Origin: Amaurobius ferox
Taxonomy: Eukaryota; Arthropoda; Arachnida; Araneae; Amaurobiidae
Reading direction: 5' to 3'
Length of the DNA stretch: 64,000 nucleotides
Assembly (NCBI GenBank): GCA_951213105.1
Contig: OX578140.1
Coordinates: 124,871,965 to 124,935,964 of the forward strand
The position numbers and the translations under genes are program-made. The notes under the pieces are model-generated. The model did no database searches. It was not told the DNA's origin and saw only the letters and a list, made by a program, of their open reading frames with translations. This document shows, one piece after another, positions 33,931 to 46,754 of the stretch. Position 1 is the first letter of the stretch. Each line of letters starts with the position of its first letter.

Positions 33931-35534
33931 CTGCCTGCTGGATGTGGATTTGAATTTTGACTTCCAGAAAGCTGCGACCACAACAAATTATTTCGGACCC
34001 AAGACGAAGTTTCGAGCCACGTTCGAAGAGAACTAATCTGTCGGATCTGCCTGCCTCCGCCAGATTAACTCAAAGTTCGGACTAGAGATGGCACTGCAGT
34101 GCGACCTTGGCAACATTAAAAGTCATCTCCTATAACACACACCTCATTGACAGCCGTGTTGGAAAGAATCTACGTTGAGCTACGCATATTTTGCACTAGA
34201 AACCCAACCTCTCTTTTCGGGTGCTCTGCTACGCAGTAAATTTCCCCCTTCTCTTGCAGCTATCTCTTTTCCCTTTGCCTTTATTTGTCAGCTGTCGTCC
34301 AAAGTACTGCAAAAACACGATGTATGAGCCGCACGGTTCAGCCAACCTGCAACCAGAGTCAGTGGAATAAATGCTAAATATCACATTGCTATTAAAACCT
34401 CATACTGCTATGAAGACTTGCTACTATCTGACGTGGAGATATGCGGTTTCTCTCCCAGGTGCTCCGAAGTAAACGACTTGTATCTAAATAATATGAGAGT
34501 GCCTCAAACAAAAATGTTTAGTAATCACTGATCTAGTGTGAATTAATTTTTCAGGCGAAATCAGAAGGGGAATGATTCGAGATCAGATATTCAAACTTCT
34601 AGTTGTGTTCAACTAAGCATGAAACTCAATTTTATGCCCTTTGGGACAGCACTTAATACTTCAGAGCTAGAAGAATGCGTTATTATGATGACCACAAGAC
34701 AAAGACATATCTTGACCATTATTATTTAAATGACCACTAATCACACTCTAGAAGTGAAAGTTCTTATCTTCGAAAAAACGCAAATATTTAGAAGCATTGC
34801 AGTATTTCATATCAAATACAATTTTTTTTTATCAGAACAGTTTAGAGATGATACATAATTAAAGAAGGAAAATCAATTTTTTAATATTCCTTTACCACCG
34901 AACTCTGCTGAATTTATTAAAAACGGTAAATTCTTTAAATGACTTTTGTTGCATTTTAATAACACACATAAAAAGTTCCTGATATTGTGCTTAATAAAAA
35001 ATGTTCCACTTTCATTAATCCCTTTCCTGTAATAAAGTTAATTAAGAAATTTTTATTAAAAAATTCCCCTTTTGTAGATAGCTACAAGTTCTGATATTTT
35101 AAAAATACTACTACATTTTTTATAAATTTTAACTTTCACTTTATCAGTTTTGTTTTCAAGGTATTTTTCAATGCATTGTATGAGAGATATGTCATTGAGG
35201 TGATATATGAGCAAAAAGTGGATTGAAAAGGACTCTTGTTCAAACTCATTTCCTTATCTTGTCAAATTTCTTTCATCGGAATAAATCGTGTAAAATAAAT
35301 TACAAATATTTTTATATGCTATGCATACTACTTTATCATATTTGATAATTATTCTAATGCTGATGACCAGGAGCAAGACCAGACAAACCCTAGTGCAGAA
35401 GGTGCGGGACTAGACTAGATCTAACGCTATTTCGCCCCTGTATTCAGAACTTTCAGAAATACGATATATCCATCGAGTGTAGAAAATTGTAATTTTTTTC
35501 TTCTTTTCCTCCTTTCTAGACTGGCTGACCTATT
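33931..35534. other. No clear gene; possible LINE 3' tail at its start
   Basis: 33931-34500 is less AT-rich than the rest and may be the 3' part of the LINE, but I cannot read any motif in it. 34500-35534 is AT-rich with nothing recognised. Confidence 0.35.
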
Positions 35535-35695
35535 CGAAAGTGACAGGTAACTGTTTGAATGATCGTGACAATTTTGACCGGAACTCAATAAGAGTAGCAA
35601 CAATAGGGACCTTACCATCCTTCCTTAACACATCACTTCTCAGAAAAACTTTCGGACCTAGAGATTTAACGTGACCATATTACCGTGTGCTATCT
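35535..35695 (-). mobile_element. SINE-1, diverged fragment
   Basis: Recognised by GGTAACTGTTTGAATGATCG, ACCGGAACTCAA, TAGGGACCTTACCATCCTTC and CTTTCGGACC on the plus strand, in the order seen in the minus-strand copy at 49770. The tRNA-like head is missing. Confidence 0.7.
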
Positions 35696-36609
35696 CAAAT
35701 TTATAACTTCTTGGATATATCGGCCCATGAAATCGTGATCGTACAGGAGAAGTATACAAGACAAGATGCTTATCGATGTTCGAAACGATTTGGATTTTCT
35801 TTATATCGTACTTCCAGAAGTGTGCAATGTTATCGGCCTTCTTTGGTGCACCGAGATAACCTATTTCATAGTAAAATAGCTCCCTTCTTTGCTGCTACTA
35901 TGGGCGAATGATGAATTTTAAGTGCCTGGCTTTTAAAAATGCATATTTCCATATCGTCATTGAGACCATTTTAATAATTTTTTTTTTAAATGAAATTATT
36001 TTGTTTTGTCAAGTGACTTGAATTTGTCTATTATGAACAATCACAATAAAAGCAAAATTCGTGATAAAGTTTAGACACAAATTTATGAGTGTGTGGCGTT
36101 ATATTTAGATCGCATAGTTTTGATATGGGATAAAATGCAAGGGCGAAAATCAGTTTGGATGTGAATAGCATCTAGAGTTGGGGTTTCTCTGACGAAATGA
36201 CGTTATAGCGTGACGTAATAGAACAGTGAAGAAATAACGAAATAGCGTTACGTAAAATGCAAACATTTTGGACGCGTATACCCCCGAACCTAATAAATAA
36301 AAATGTAAATAATTTTCCTTGTTTTGATAGAAATGGGGTCCAGATTATGAATATATAAAAATCATTTTAATATTTTAATATTTTGAAATTAAAAGAGCTC
36401 TTCGAGCGAGTGATTTTATAATTTTCACTTCAATCAACAATAAAATATATAAATACACGATAGATATAAAAATTAAACGACAAACATGTGTACTACACAA
36501 AAGTTTAGAATTAAAATCTATGATTTTATTAAATTATTACTATGTTTATTATATTGTTGTTTATTATATTGTTTCTTCTACTATGCTTATTATTTCTATG
36601 TTTATTATA
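35696..36609. other. No gene
   Basis: AT-rich; the 74-codon frame 35687-35911 has no recognisable domain. The word GACGTAATAG/GCGTTACGTAA repeats around 36190-36260 and gives a weak inverted structure. Confidence 0.45.
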
Positions 36610-37275
36610 GTTTCGAATAAGCGTCTTGCCAAATTGAAGAAAATTGAAAATTTTCAAAGTTTATAAATTATTATTTAAATAATATTATAAATTATTATTT
36701 TCAAATTTATAAAGTTTGTAATGCCTGTATCTCAAATGATTTAAACAATGCGCACAAATTTGTAGCTCTTTGGAAGCCCTACAAGTGTATATAATTAGAT
36801 TTTGGATCGAGCTCTAATATTTTATAACTTAAAAACTTGAGTGTCTGAACGAGTTTTCTTTCTCCATACTTTCACTCTTTCTCCATACTTTCACATCTTC
36901 AAAACTATAAAAGATTGATTAAATAGTAAGCGGCAAAAATATGTATAAGGGAATTTAGCTTCGATGTCTATATTTATTTTTAAAACAATCTCTTAAGCTT
37001 TCGAGTAATCATCTTGTCAAGTTGAAAAAGTAGTATAATTTTCATTTTTCAAGTTTCTAATGTTTATTACTTAAAATCTAAAAGTGATAGCTATAAACAA
37101 TAAGCAAGAACTTATAGCTCTTTGACAGCCCTAAAAGTGTATGTAATAACATTTTAGATCATATTCCTTTTTTTTAATATCACAAAAGCTGAGTTTTATT
37201 TTACAAATTATTATTCACGCAAAACCATTTTGGCTCCATCGGACTAGAGCCATCACCGATCTTTTTGCTAAACTT
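36610..37275 (-). repeat. Repeat G, longest copy, two diverged tandem halves
   Basis: Plus-strand words TTGTAGCTCTTTGGAAGCCC (36760) and TATAGCTCTTTGACAGCCC (37117) lie in two related halves about 360 bases apart. The right end carries the core GGCTCCATCGGACTAGAGCC, the reverse of AGTCCGATGGAGC found at 2970 and 14160. Non-coding. Confidence 0.55.
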
Positions 37276-38412
37276 CTTCGTTCGCTTGAATTAATAATCA
37301 AATACATAATAAAATAAAAGATCATCAGTTCTTTCCGATGAGCAAAGTTTTATTATTTTATATCTTTAATTAAAAGGAAATTTACATTGTAAAGACAGCT
37401 TAAATACTATCCTTTAATAATAATTTAGTGCGAGTTATATACACATTATTATATAAAAACCACATAATTTAATCTTTACTAAAATTTTAATTAAAAATTT
37501 AATTAAAAATTTAATGTAACAGCCAGTAAATTATGTCTATTATGGTAAAAAAATAAATATCCTTTTAAAAAATTCGAAGCTAATGAAATGCCTTAAAGTT
37601 TATTTTATATTTATTACCAGTTTAACTTTACATGCTAAATTATTTTTCCATACTTTCTTGAATAAATCTATCCTAATAATTTTAAATTATGTGATCTTTA
37701 TTTCACGTTCAGCGCTAGTTATTCAAATATATTTTCTGTTTAGACTACTTTTAAAAGATACAAGTAGATTACATTGGTGTGCTTCATGAATATTAATTAA
37801 CTTTTATTAAGAACTTTCAACACCAATCTACTTTACCATACTGAGATTTAACAATGTAAAAATGGAATGATTAGTTGTGAATGGCCTACAATTTCGAAAT
37901 CCATACGATTTACATACGTTTAAAATATATTGTGTAAAAAATGTATCAATTAATCATTATAAATACTCATATTATTGAATAAAAATAATTGTTAGCCATT
38001 TTATCATTCCTTCACAGCCCGCCACAACTTCCATTCTGGCTTCAGCCCTTTTAATCCGTATCATTTTGTAACAATTTAACAATGCGCTGAGATGTTTTGA
38101 CATTTTTCTGAGTTATGCCGCTAAAATAATTATCAGAGGAAGTTTTCTGACACAGAAAATATTATGTTGCGCACCAGTTTCCTATAAAAGAAATGCTGAA
38201 ATTAAAAAGGGATGTACTCTTTACACATCGAGACATAAGTCTTCTTCGAACGGATGAAGAAATTATATACTACATGACAGTGAAAATGAGACACCAAGAA
38301 GGAGTGAGCAGAAAGTAATGAAAATTGGCAAATAGAGAGAGACGACAACGAACAATAAGTGATGTTTATTGCAACATGATACACCTATACACTGAGCGAT
38401 AACTCCGTCTGA
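37276..38412. other. No gene
   Basis: Very AT-rich; a 68-codon hydrophobic frame at 37583-37789 is explained by composition. Nothing else recognised. Confidence 0.5.
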
Positions 38413-39457
38413 TCAGTAGATCGTAGGACCACCGCGGGCGGCGAAACATGCAGCAACACGTCTAGGTACAGTGTCAATGTGCATGCGGATGATGTCCTGA
38501 GGGATGGCTGCCCGTTTCCTGTCAACCATTTGCCAGAGTTCGTCTTCTAAACGCGGAGGTGGCAGCGCACGCAAGCGACGTCCAATCACGTTCCAGACGT
38601 ATTCGATTGGTGAGAGATTACGGGAGACTAGTTGCCAAGGAAGCACCTGGTTACCTTGCAGGGCATGTTGGCTGATACGTGGCGTATGTGGTCGAGCCAT
38701 ATCCAGCTGATAAATGGCATTGGGCTCCCCTTGAAGGAAGAGTAGTGTCATCGGCCGCAGCGCGGCATCCACGTTTCGTTGAGCCGTCATAGTGCCCTCA
38801 ATACGGACCAGAGGTGACCTGCTATCGTAGGCGATGGCGCCCCAAACCATGATGGCGCAGTGTGGCGTTCCACAGATGCAGCAGGATTGGACCTGTCACC
38901 ACTTCGGCACCAGATTCCTACACTGCCATTGCTAAAGCAGCAGCGTGACTCGTCTGAGAACACGATCCTGTGCCATTCCGCCGTCTACGTGGCTCAAACA
39001 AACGGATTGCAAACGGAGGCGTCTGCGCTGTTGGGTCAATTGCAGTCTTCTTAACGGACCCCATGAGTGCAGATCACTGGCGACAGATCGACAGATAATG
39101 GTCCTGGTCGATATGGGAACATCAAGGGTGTCCTGCACGTGCTGCAAAAGGGCAACGGAAGTGACCTGCGGAGCTGCCGACTCTTACCGGTGGATGCGTC
39201 GATCCACGCGTGCTGACGTCGCTCTGGACGTACCGGCATCCCTCAAACATGCCACATTTCCCTGTTCCAATTATATTCGCCACAGCCGGTGAACCGCGGA
39301 CGCATGTAGGTGGCTGTTCGCTGAGATTCGATGTATGGATCAACCTGCCCCTCTGAGTTCGATCACCATGCCCCTCGTGAAATCGTCTGTTTGCTGGAAC
39401 CGCCTCATTTGGCGGCGGGCTGGCATTCTCTGCTACTACACGTTTCCTCTGTGACAA
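38413..39457 (-). pseudogene. Tc1-type transposase, broken
   Basis: Nuclear DDE transposase of a Tc1-like element. The catalytic half is one open frame (38850-38413): MVWGAIAYDSRSPLVRIEGT, then the second catalytic Asp in YQLDMARPHT, the glutamate region as LSPIEYVWNVIGRRL (family norm PDLSPIE; here the usual D is N), and the end FAARGGPTIY. Upstream on the same strand, 39147-38932 gives VQDTLDVPISTRTI and LQLTQQRRRLRLQ, part of the DNA-binding domain and linker. Between them a frame change removes the first catalytic Asp region. The most N-terminal part (to about 39457) is in other frames with stops. This block is GC-richer than its surroundings. I could not define the terminal repeats. Confidence 0.88.
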
Positions 39458-41060
39458 AAAAAAATTGCATAATGATTTCCCTGGCAGAAATAGCGGAGCG
39501 ACTATTGCCGATTCTGCAAGTTCCTTCCCTTATATCTCACTCAAAGTGTGGCAACCGAAATAAAATAATGAAACTTACAGTTAAACTTACAATTAACATT
39601 ATAATTGATTATTATTATTAAACATTAAAGACATGGCCGTTGATCTCATAAAGTGGAATTAACATTTAAATCGTACATCGCTCGTTGTTGTGCCGCAATT
39701 AACCCTCCAATTATTTTTACCTTTTGTGTAAGTCCTGAAAAGAATTATTAATTAATATTAAAATAATTGACTATTTTAAAACTTAAACAATATCATTTAT
39801 TAACAACATCAATTTATCAAAAGCACAAATTTTCATAAATATCAATTTTCACTTATTATCAATTTTCATTTGATTATTTTAGCGAGGGGAGATATGCGAC
39901 AAGAATTATTAGTTTTATCGTTGTTATCTAGGACCTGTTATTATGTGCACATACCTTCAAATTTAGTCTTGGGCTCATCATCTCACTTGCATCAGTCTTA
40001 TACTGCCATAACTCTGTGGTGTGTGGCTCCTCCTCGTATATCTAATGTACTCGCCGTTTGATATCTACCTCCATGGGACACTCAACACTTACTCGTACTT
40101 TAAGTCAAAATTCGTGATTATTTTCTTTCATGTCTGATCTCCATTTCTGCTCCTCGTTGTCTTTCGCATGCTACTGCACTCTCATTTTGTCTATAACTGA
40201 AACTCGTGTATTTCGTCCACAACTCTGGGGTGTGTGGCTCCGAACTCTGATTTCTTTCCTCTTAAGTCATGATAGTGTAAATACTCGTACTCAAACTGCA
40301 ACTCCTAAGTCATGTCTGCCAGGTCATATTCACTTCGCTCCTTTCGTAAATCTGTTTTAGACTTGTGGTTCCTTCGGCGGGGGGGAGGGGTAGCTCCGCC
40401 CTTCTTCCCCTTGGTGCTCATTGGTTCTTCTGAACCCAATGGCATCACTTCACAGCCCCTCTCAGTCCTTTTTAGTCCTTTATAGTCTTTTAGTAATTTA
40501 TAGTCCTTTTGACCTAAAAGTTCAAGTTGTCGTAAAGTTCGGCGCCAGCCAAACTCAAGCTTTCTTTTCCTTAAAAGACACCATAAATAATCAAATAAAA
40601 TTGTCTCATGTGAGAACAATTTCTGGTCTCACACAAAGTACGCGGGACAGCTGCTCATTTCGCATCATTTACATAACACGGTGAGCTGCGTCCACCCTGC
40701 AATGTGCATATTTTTCTGCCCTCTCCTTCTTGGTGTTTCATGTGCACTATCACGTAGTGTATTACCCTTCCATATAAATCCATCTGTCTCTCTGTCTATA
40801 TGCCTGTCTCATCATCACAGCTGTACCAAATTTCGTGAAATTTTGATAGGTAGCCTTGGTATGGAAAAGGAAAACTTGAACACCGTATATAAGCACAAAT
40901 AACACAATAATGCAGCATACGGCTGTTTTGAGGATAAGCTGGATCTTTTTCTCTAATGCATAAATGCACTCTAAGTTCATGATATGTATTTTGCTTCTTA
41001 AAGTTCTTCTAGCAACAGTGTAATAAATAGGGTAGTGAAGCTTAATATTGGACTCTTTTT
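39458..41060. other. No gene; short local duplications
   Basis: The word AACTCTGTGGTGTGTGGCTCC-like sequence occurs at about 40010 and 40222, so 39940-40110 and 40170-40300 are related. Frames at 40305-40619 and 40762-41073 have no recognisable domain. An inverted motif CATTGG/CCAATG lies at 40419-40442. Confidence 0.4.
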
Positions 41061-41847
41061 TCTTTCCCTGCAATACATGGTAATGTATGGGGAAAATATT
41101 TTACTTTCCCTGCAATAAATTGGTAATGTATAGGGAAAGTATTTTATTTTCCTTGCAATACATGGTAATGTATAAGGAAAGTATTTTATTTTTCATGCAA
41201 TACATGGTAATGTATAGTCAAAGTGTTGGAATTATATTGAAAATCGCAACTCAAGACTTCGACGTATTTACAAGTTTTAGGACCTCCAGAGCACGAAAAC
41301 ACTATTTTTAGCGTGACGTCTGTGTGTGTGTGAGTGTGTGTCTGTATGTCTGTCTGTGCAATGTATTTATGTACTCCAACTCACAAACTAATTAACCGAA
41401 TTTCATAAAATTTTATAGGAAAGTCAGCTATGAGCTATCCTGTTGCTGATTAAATTGTGATACGTTCTAGAAAAAAGAATCGGCCTTCTTTGCGAAATGG
41501 CCCTCATAAATCGGGAAAATCTGAAAAGAAAAAGTTTACGTTTGACCAAATGTTTCGATTAAATGCTTGCTTTATATGTAATTTTTGACCCTGAAAAGAA
41601 TAAGGCCAACCCCAATACTTCAAAGCAAGCCGTTTATGAGATACTGCAGTTTTTCGCATTTTTGTTATGCCAACTTTGAAAATACATCCTGGTGCCAAAT
41701 GAAAACGAAAATTGTATTAAAAGTGTAAAGTCAGTGTAATTTCAAATAATTATTTTGTGCAATTAAACTCAATGTAATGAATTATTAAAGAAATTAAGAG
41801 GAAATGAATTTGAATCTGTAGGGAAAGTCATGTTCTGTCCACATCAC
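41061..41847 (+). mobile_element. Family B element with 5' palindrome repeated four times
   Basis: The unit CTTTCCCTGCAATACATGG...GGAAAGTATT of about 43 bases occurs four times in tandem (starting 41061, 41104, 41147, 41190). It is followed by GGAATTATATTGAAAATCGC, a TG-rich tract (41321-41358) and the CCGAATTTCATAAAATTTTA module. It ends GGAAAGTCATGTTCTGTCC with CATCACA before T's. Confidence 0.85.
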
Positions 41848-41853
41848 ATTTTT

Positions 41854-42174
41854 ACTTTCCCAAATTCATGGTAATGTATAGGAAAATATTGGAGTCGTGC
41901 CGAAAATCTCAATTCTAGATATTCAATATCCTTTCTCGAGATATTCAATATTCATTCTCAAGATATTCAATATCCGTTCTCGAAATATTTAAGGTGTTTC
42001 ATATTTTTTCCAGTTACCAAATGAAAACAAAAATTGAGTTAAAAGTGCAAATTTAGTGAAATTTTACATAGTTATGCGTGTTATTTTGTGAAATTAAACT
42101 CAATGAATTATTGAAAAAATTAAGAGAAAATTAATTTGAGCCTGTAGCGAAAGTCACATGCTGGCTACATCAGT
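41854..42174 (+). mobile_element. Family B element, internally deleted, adjacent to previous copy
   Basis: Starts ACTTTCCCAAATTCATGGTA immediately in the T run that ends the copy at 41061-41847, lacks the TG tract and the two central modules, and ends CGAAAGTCACATGCTGGC with CATCAG. The head-to-tail arrangement with its neighbour is notable. Confidence 0.78.
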
Positions 42175-42309
42175 TTGTGCAACAATGGACATTCATATCC
42201 GCTTGTGCCACTAGGTTTATATTTTATTTTTACATGCTATTTGTAGAAAGCGTAGTGAACATACACTGTTCAAAAGTGGGCGTTTCTCCCCGTTACAGTT
42301 GGTTTAAAT

Positions 42310-44706
42310 CATATATGGGCAACGTCCGGATGTGGCCCGCAGAACATTTAAAATCGCGCTCGAAAAAAAAGTAAATATTGTCGCCAACAAGAAAGTGAGA
42401 GGGGGGAAGCCTGAACTATGTGGGTGTTTCTATTGTCAGTCTTTTTTCACCATCTTTCAAATCGTTTTAAAAATCGTCAAAAATAGGATAGCAAACTTTT
42501 AGTTTTGATTTGTAGTTACAAGCCACCAGAACCACCACCAGACAGCGCGACGGTAGCACCTCTGCATCTCCCCTCTGATATTTGTGGAATGTCCGATCGC
42601 GAACCCAGTCACATGTCCTACTCCTCTTAGGTTGATGGTACACTCATCGCGTTACGTTGCATGGAGATAGTTTTTGCTTTGTTTTTAAGTTTTCTTAGTT
42701 CGGAAAGTGTATGAAAATATGTCTATTGTAAAAAAGCGAAAAGTAGACACGGAATGTCGCCAATTTCAAGAAAGACGGACTTATGAATACTTTTTTATCA
42801 TACACAATGGTCAGCCTATCTGCCTGCTGTGTAATGAATACATATCTGTTTTAAAAGAATGCAATATGATGCGGCATTATTCCGGCAAGCATATTACTCA
42901 GCATACACTCACGGGTCAGTTGTGAAAAGATAAAATTCAAAGGCTAATTAACAATTTGGACAAACAGCAACAATTGTTTAATAAACAAAGGATACAACTG
43001 GACAATGTTGTGAAAGCTAGCTTCATAGTCTGTTCAAAAATAGCTAAGTAATCGAAACCATTGGCTGAAGGAGAATTTGTCAAAGAGTGCCTGTTAGAAA
43101 TTTCAGATGTTTTATGTCCCGAAAAGAAAAAAGGATTTGAGAAAATAAGCTTATGAAGACGTACTGTTGTTCGACATATAGATATGATGGCTGGTGATAT
43201 CAAGAAAAAATTGTCTGATCGTGTGACTGATTTTAAAGCATTTTCGATTGCTTTGGACGAGAGCACTGACTTGTCTGATATAGCGCAACTAGTTATTTTT
43301 GTACAAGGCGTTGACAAAGAATTTACTCTAACTGAGGAATTGCTGACTTTGCAGCCTGTAAAAGGGACCACTACTGGAGAAGATATTTTTCGTGAGGTTC
43401 AAAATGCTATCGAACAGTATGGTTTGCAGTGGTGCAAATTAATTGTGATTTGCACAGATGGTGCACCATCTATGGTCGGGTCACGAAAGGGTTTCATCGG
43501 AATTTTGAAAGAAAAAGCAATTGACTTGAATGTGCAAAAAGACGATTTAATAATCCTACATTGCATTATCCACCAACAAAACTTGTGTTCTAAGTCCATC
43601 CTATTGCAGAACGTTATGGATGTGGTAGTAAAGACCATAAATTTTATTCGATCCCGCGCGCTTAACCATCGCCAGTTCAAAGCATTTTTGGATGACCTCT
43701 CTTCAGAACATGGTGATGTGCCATATTATTGCGACGTAAGGTGATTAAGCAAAGGTAAAATGCTAAAAAGATTTTACGATCTTACACAGGAAATAGCCGA
43801 TTTTATGAAAATGAAAGACAGACCATTGCCTGAAGTCAGTGATCAGAAATGGTTATGTGATTTAGCATTTCTGTATGACATCACGGGTCACTTAAACGAG
43901 TGGAATTTGAAGCTTCAAAAACAAGGTCAATTGGTAAATGAATTGTACAACCATCTGAAATCGTTCCAGAACAAAATTCGCTTGTGGGAAACACAAATGC
44001 GATCTGGAAGCTGTTATCATTTTTCAACACTATCCAGTCACGAAAATATCGATTACACTCAATATGCTGAAGAACTAAAATCACTGCCGGAGCAATTTTT
44101 TAATAGATTTTACGATTTCGAAAACATGGATAGCTTCTTTAACCTTTTTGCTACTCCGATGAAAAGTGACGTAGAAAAGGTCCGACACACCTGCAAATGG
44201 AGTTGATCGAGCTTCAGGAAGACACGCATTTGAAGTTAAAATTTGAAGACGTGGAGCTAAGTGATTTCTACAGAACATAACTTGCCGAAGAAAATTACCC
44301 ACGGCTGAGAGAATTTGCAAGAAAAATGATTTGCGCATTTGGAAGCACTTATAAATATGAACAGTTCTTTTCCATGATGAAAACTAATAAATCGAAATAT
44401 CGAACCAGGCTTAAAGATGAAAATTTGGAAAACACTCTGCGCCTGTGTATTAGTGGGATTGATGCCAACATTGATTATCTTGTTTCTCAAGTTCAAACTC
44501 TCATTAATTTCTGCTGTTTGTAAGTAAATATTTAATCAATTCGATATTATTCTGATTCATTTAACTTTAGCATTATACTTTATAAATATAAAATAAAATA
44601 AACCGTATCATTATTACTTTTTCACAACCACCTATTATCTACGGCCCGCGACTTCATTAATATCCTAAACTACAGCCCCCAACTTTCCAAAGGTTGCCCA
44701 TACCTG
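42310..44706 (+). mobile_element. hAT transposon, 2.4 kb, with 8-bp TSD
   Basis: Terminal repeats CATATATGGGCAAC (start) and GTTGCCCATACCTG (end) pair at 12 of 14 positions. The 8-bp direct repeat GTTTAAAT lies at 42302-42309 and 44707-44714, the target duplication length of hAT elements. It encloses one transposase gene with a few inactivating changes. Its interior is less AT-rich than its flanks. Confidence 0.95.
42719..44523 (+). pseudogene. hAT transposase (BED finger, GTF2IRD2/ZBED-like group), lightly damaged
   Basis: Transposase of the enclosing hAT element. ATG at 42719 opens MSIVKKRKVD. A BED-like zinc finger follows: CLLC (C-x2-C) and HYSGKH (H-x4-H), residues about 35-63. The catalytic domain shows ALDESTDLSDIAQL, LQPVKGTTTGEDIF and CTDGAPSMVGSRKGF (acidic residues of the RNase H fold), then HCIIHQQNLCSK. 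The C-terminal dimerisation part reads YKYEQFFSMMKTNKSKYRTR and DENLENTLRLCISG. Damage: in-frame stops after HTLTGQL, after SKIAK, after KISL, at VR*LSKGK (43742, family W) and YRT*LAEE, plus one frameshift near 44185. Length of about 600 codons fits the family. Most stops could be single transitions, so inactivation looks comparatively recent. Several domesticated animal proteins come from this group, but the stops argue against that here. Confidence 0.93.
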
Positions 44707-44714
44707 GTTTAAAT

Positions 44715-45787
44715 AATTGAAATTGTGATTCTGCAAATATGCATGCAATTTCACGAATGTATGCAAAATGTCATCATTCTGCCGATTGCAGTTTTCGAGT
44801 AAAAGGGATAAAAATATTCACGCAAATGTTGATTTCGCTTTCTCGGGCTATTTGAATAACTTTCTGCCAGTTATCTACGCAACTCCTGCCATCTGATAAC
44901 TCTTGTCATTTGTCTGACAACTCCTGTCATTTGTCCGTGAATCTTTATTTATTTATAATATAGAAACCGATCTATACTAATTGGCGATCCTAAAAAATAC
45001 AAATGTCGTCAAAACTCCCACGCCGTCATTTTTAAAAATACAATGCAATAGTTTCTATAAAAATCAGGAGGAAAGTATGTGTCTGGACAAAAGTCTGGAC
45101 ACCGTTGTCGACTCTGGACAGTCTGGATTAAATTCGGACGTATAGCAAGCCACCAATCGATGGACCCAATCGTATCAAAGAGTCTTGTGGATTAAAATAA
45201 AGAAAATAATGCCAGTTCCCGAATAATGCCCGTAACTATGCGAACAGAAAGACAGATTTAGCTGGCAGAAATACATATTTTAGAAATTTATGACTTTAAT
45301 TTTGCATGTCAGTTTAATCCAATTTGCCATTTTTAGTGTCGATTATTTATTACTATATAAATATATCCAAATCGTAATCTTTACTGAAATGAAACATATA
45401 TATCAACTAAATTAATTTTAAATTTCCTATTTATCAAGCAAAAGTTATTTAATTAAAATACATTAGATTGGAAAAATTACAAATTTTCTGCCGCAGGTTT
45501 AATTAAAAGCCACAAAGTTTAGAAAGGATTAAATTACGACTATAAAATACGAAGTATTTCTCACAGATTAATATTTTCAATGCATTGACTTTCATATGAG
45601 TTTTCTTTTAAGATTTAGAATTATTTATTATTCAAGGTTTTTTATTGTTTATATATATATATTTAAATTTAAAACATTTGATTTGATAGTTATTCCGTTT
45701 TACAATATTTCTTAAATAATTTACAGAAACTAATTGGACGTATATGCTTAAAAATTTATATCTTATGCGTTTAAAATAACAAAAAAA
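44715..45787. other. No gene
   Basis: AT-rich. CAACTCCTGTCATTTGTC-type words recur at 44880-44940. No gene recognised. Confidence 0.5.
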
Positions 45788-46558
45788 TCTGATGTGGGCA
45801 GCACGTGACTTTTCTTATATAATGCAATGAATTTACTATTTTTACAGTAAAAGAAATAGGTTATTCTTAAAGTAGATACTTATATTATTTCAAAGATATT
45901 GAATTTTCATCAATTAGTCATCATTTTAATTAATTTGGCGTCATTTTTTCTATTTGGCGAGATTTTCGTTAATTTGGCGATATTTAAAAAAGTCACCAAG
46001 TTGGCGACATTCTGCCAAATATGTTGCCAAAATCTTGCCAAGGGTTATGCACTGAGAAATAAGTTATTCTTATAGCAGATAAATGACTATTGGCGTTCAA
46101 ATACAAAAGAACTACTCAAGGTATCTTTTCTCATGAATGGAAAGAGCTAGATCTACGAGAACGATGTCACCAAATGTATCGTATGATGAAAAGTGAAAAT
46201 ATGAGAAGTGAACGTGTTTCTCAACAGTTAATATTTTTTTTAATTTATGGGATTTTTTGATAAGTTTATTTGGAAAATGTGCAATATCTCGAGAACGGTT
46301 CATGCTAGCGTTTTAAAGTTTATGCCAATCGTTTTCTAAGGAAAAATTACATAAGAAATGTCTATTTGCGTAACTTTATTAATGGTTTTGATTTTTTGAT
46401 GATTTTTTCAATATTTCACTCGAAAATTTAGGAGGGTTCTGAACATTCGATTTTGTTGAAAAACAATAGGCTTCCAGTACTCATGGATTGTAATTGTGTA
46501 CCAAATTTCATTCAAATCGCTTCATTCGTTCCTGAGATATCGTCTCCACAGTCTCACT

Positions 46559-46601
<43 letters not shown>

Positions 46602-46754
46602 ACACACACACACAGACATCACCTCAAAAATGTTTGATTCGTGATCAGGGATGCTTGAAACGTACTCTCCCGTCGAAAACTCGAATTCGAATTTTCGACC
46701 CCGTCACAATATTTTATGTATATTACCTTATATACGTTATGTATATAAGGAAAA
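45788..46754 (-). mobile_element. Family A element, copy 5
   Basis: Full-length minus-strand copy: hairpin end at 45788, 5' palindrome (slightly extended) ending about 46754, CA microsatellite 46559-46600. The internal frame 46112-46303 (63 codons, MNRSRDIAHFPNK) parallels those in copies 1 and 2. Confidence 0.8.

Noticed and set aside
42719..44523. Domesticated hAT-derived host gene
   Set aside because: Multiple in-frame stops and intact terminal repeats with target duplication mark it as an ordinary, inactivated transposon.
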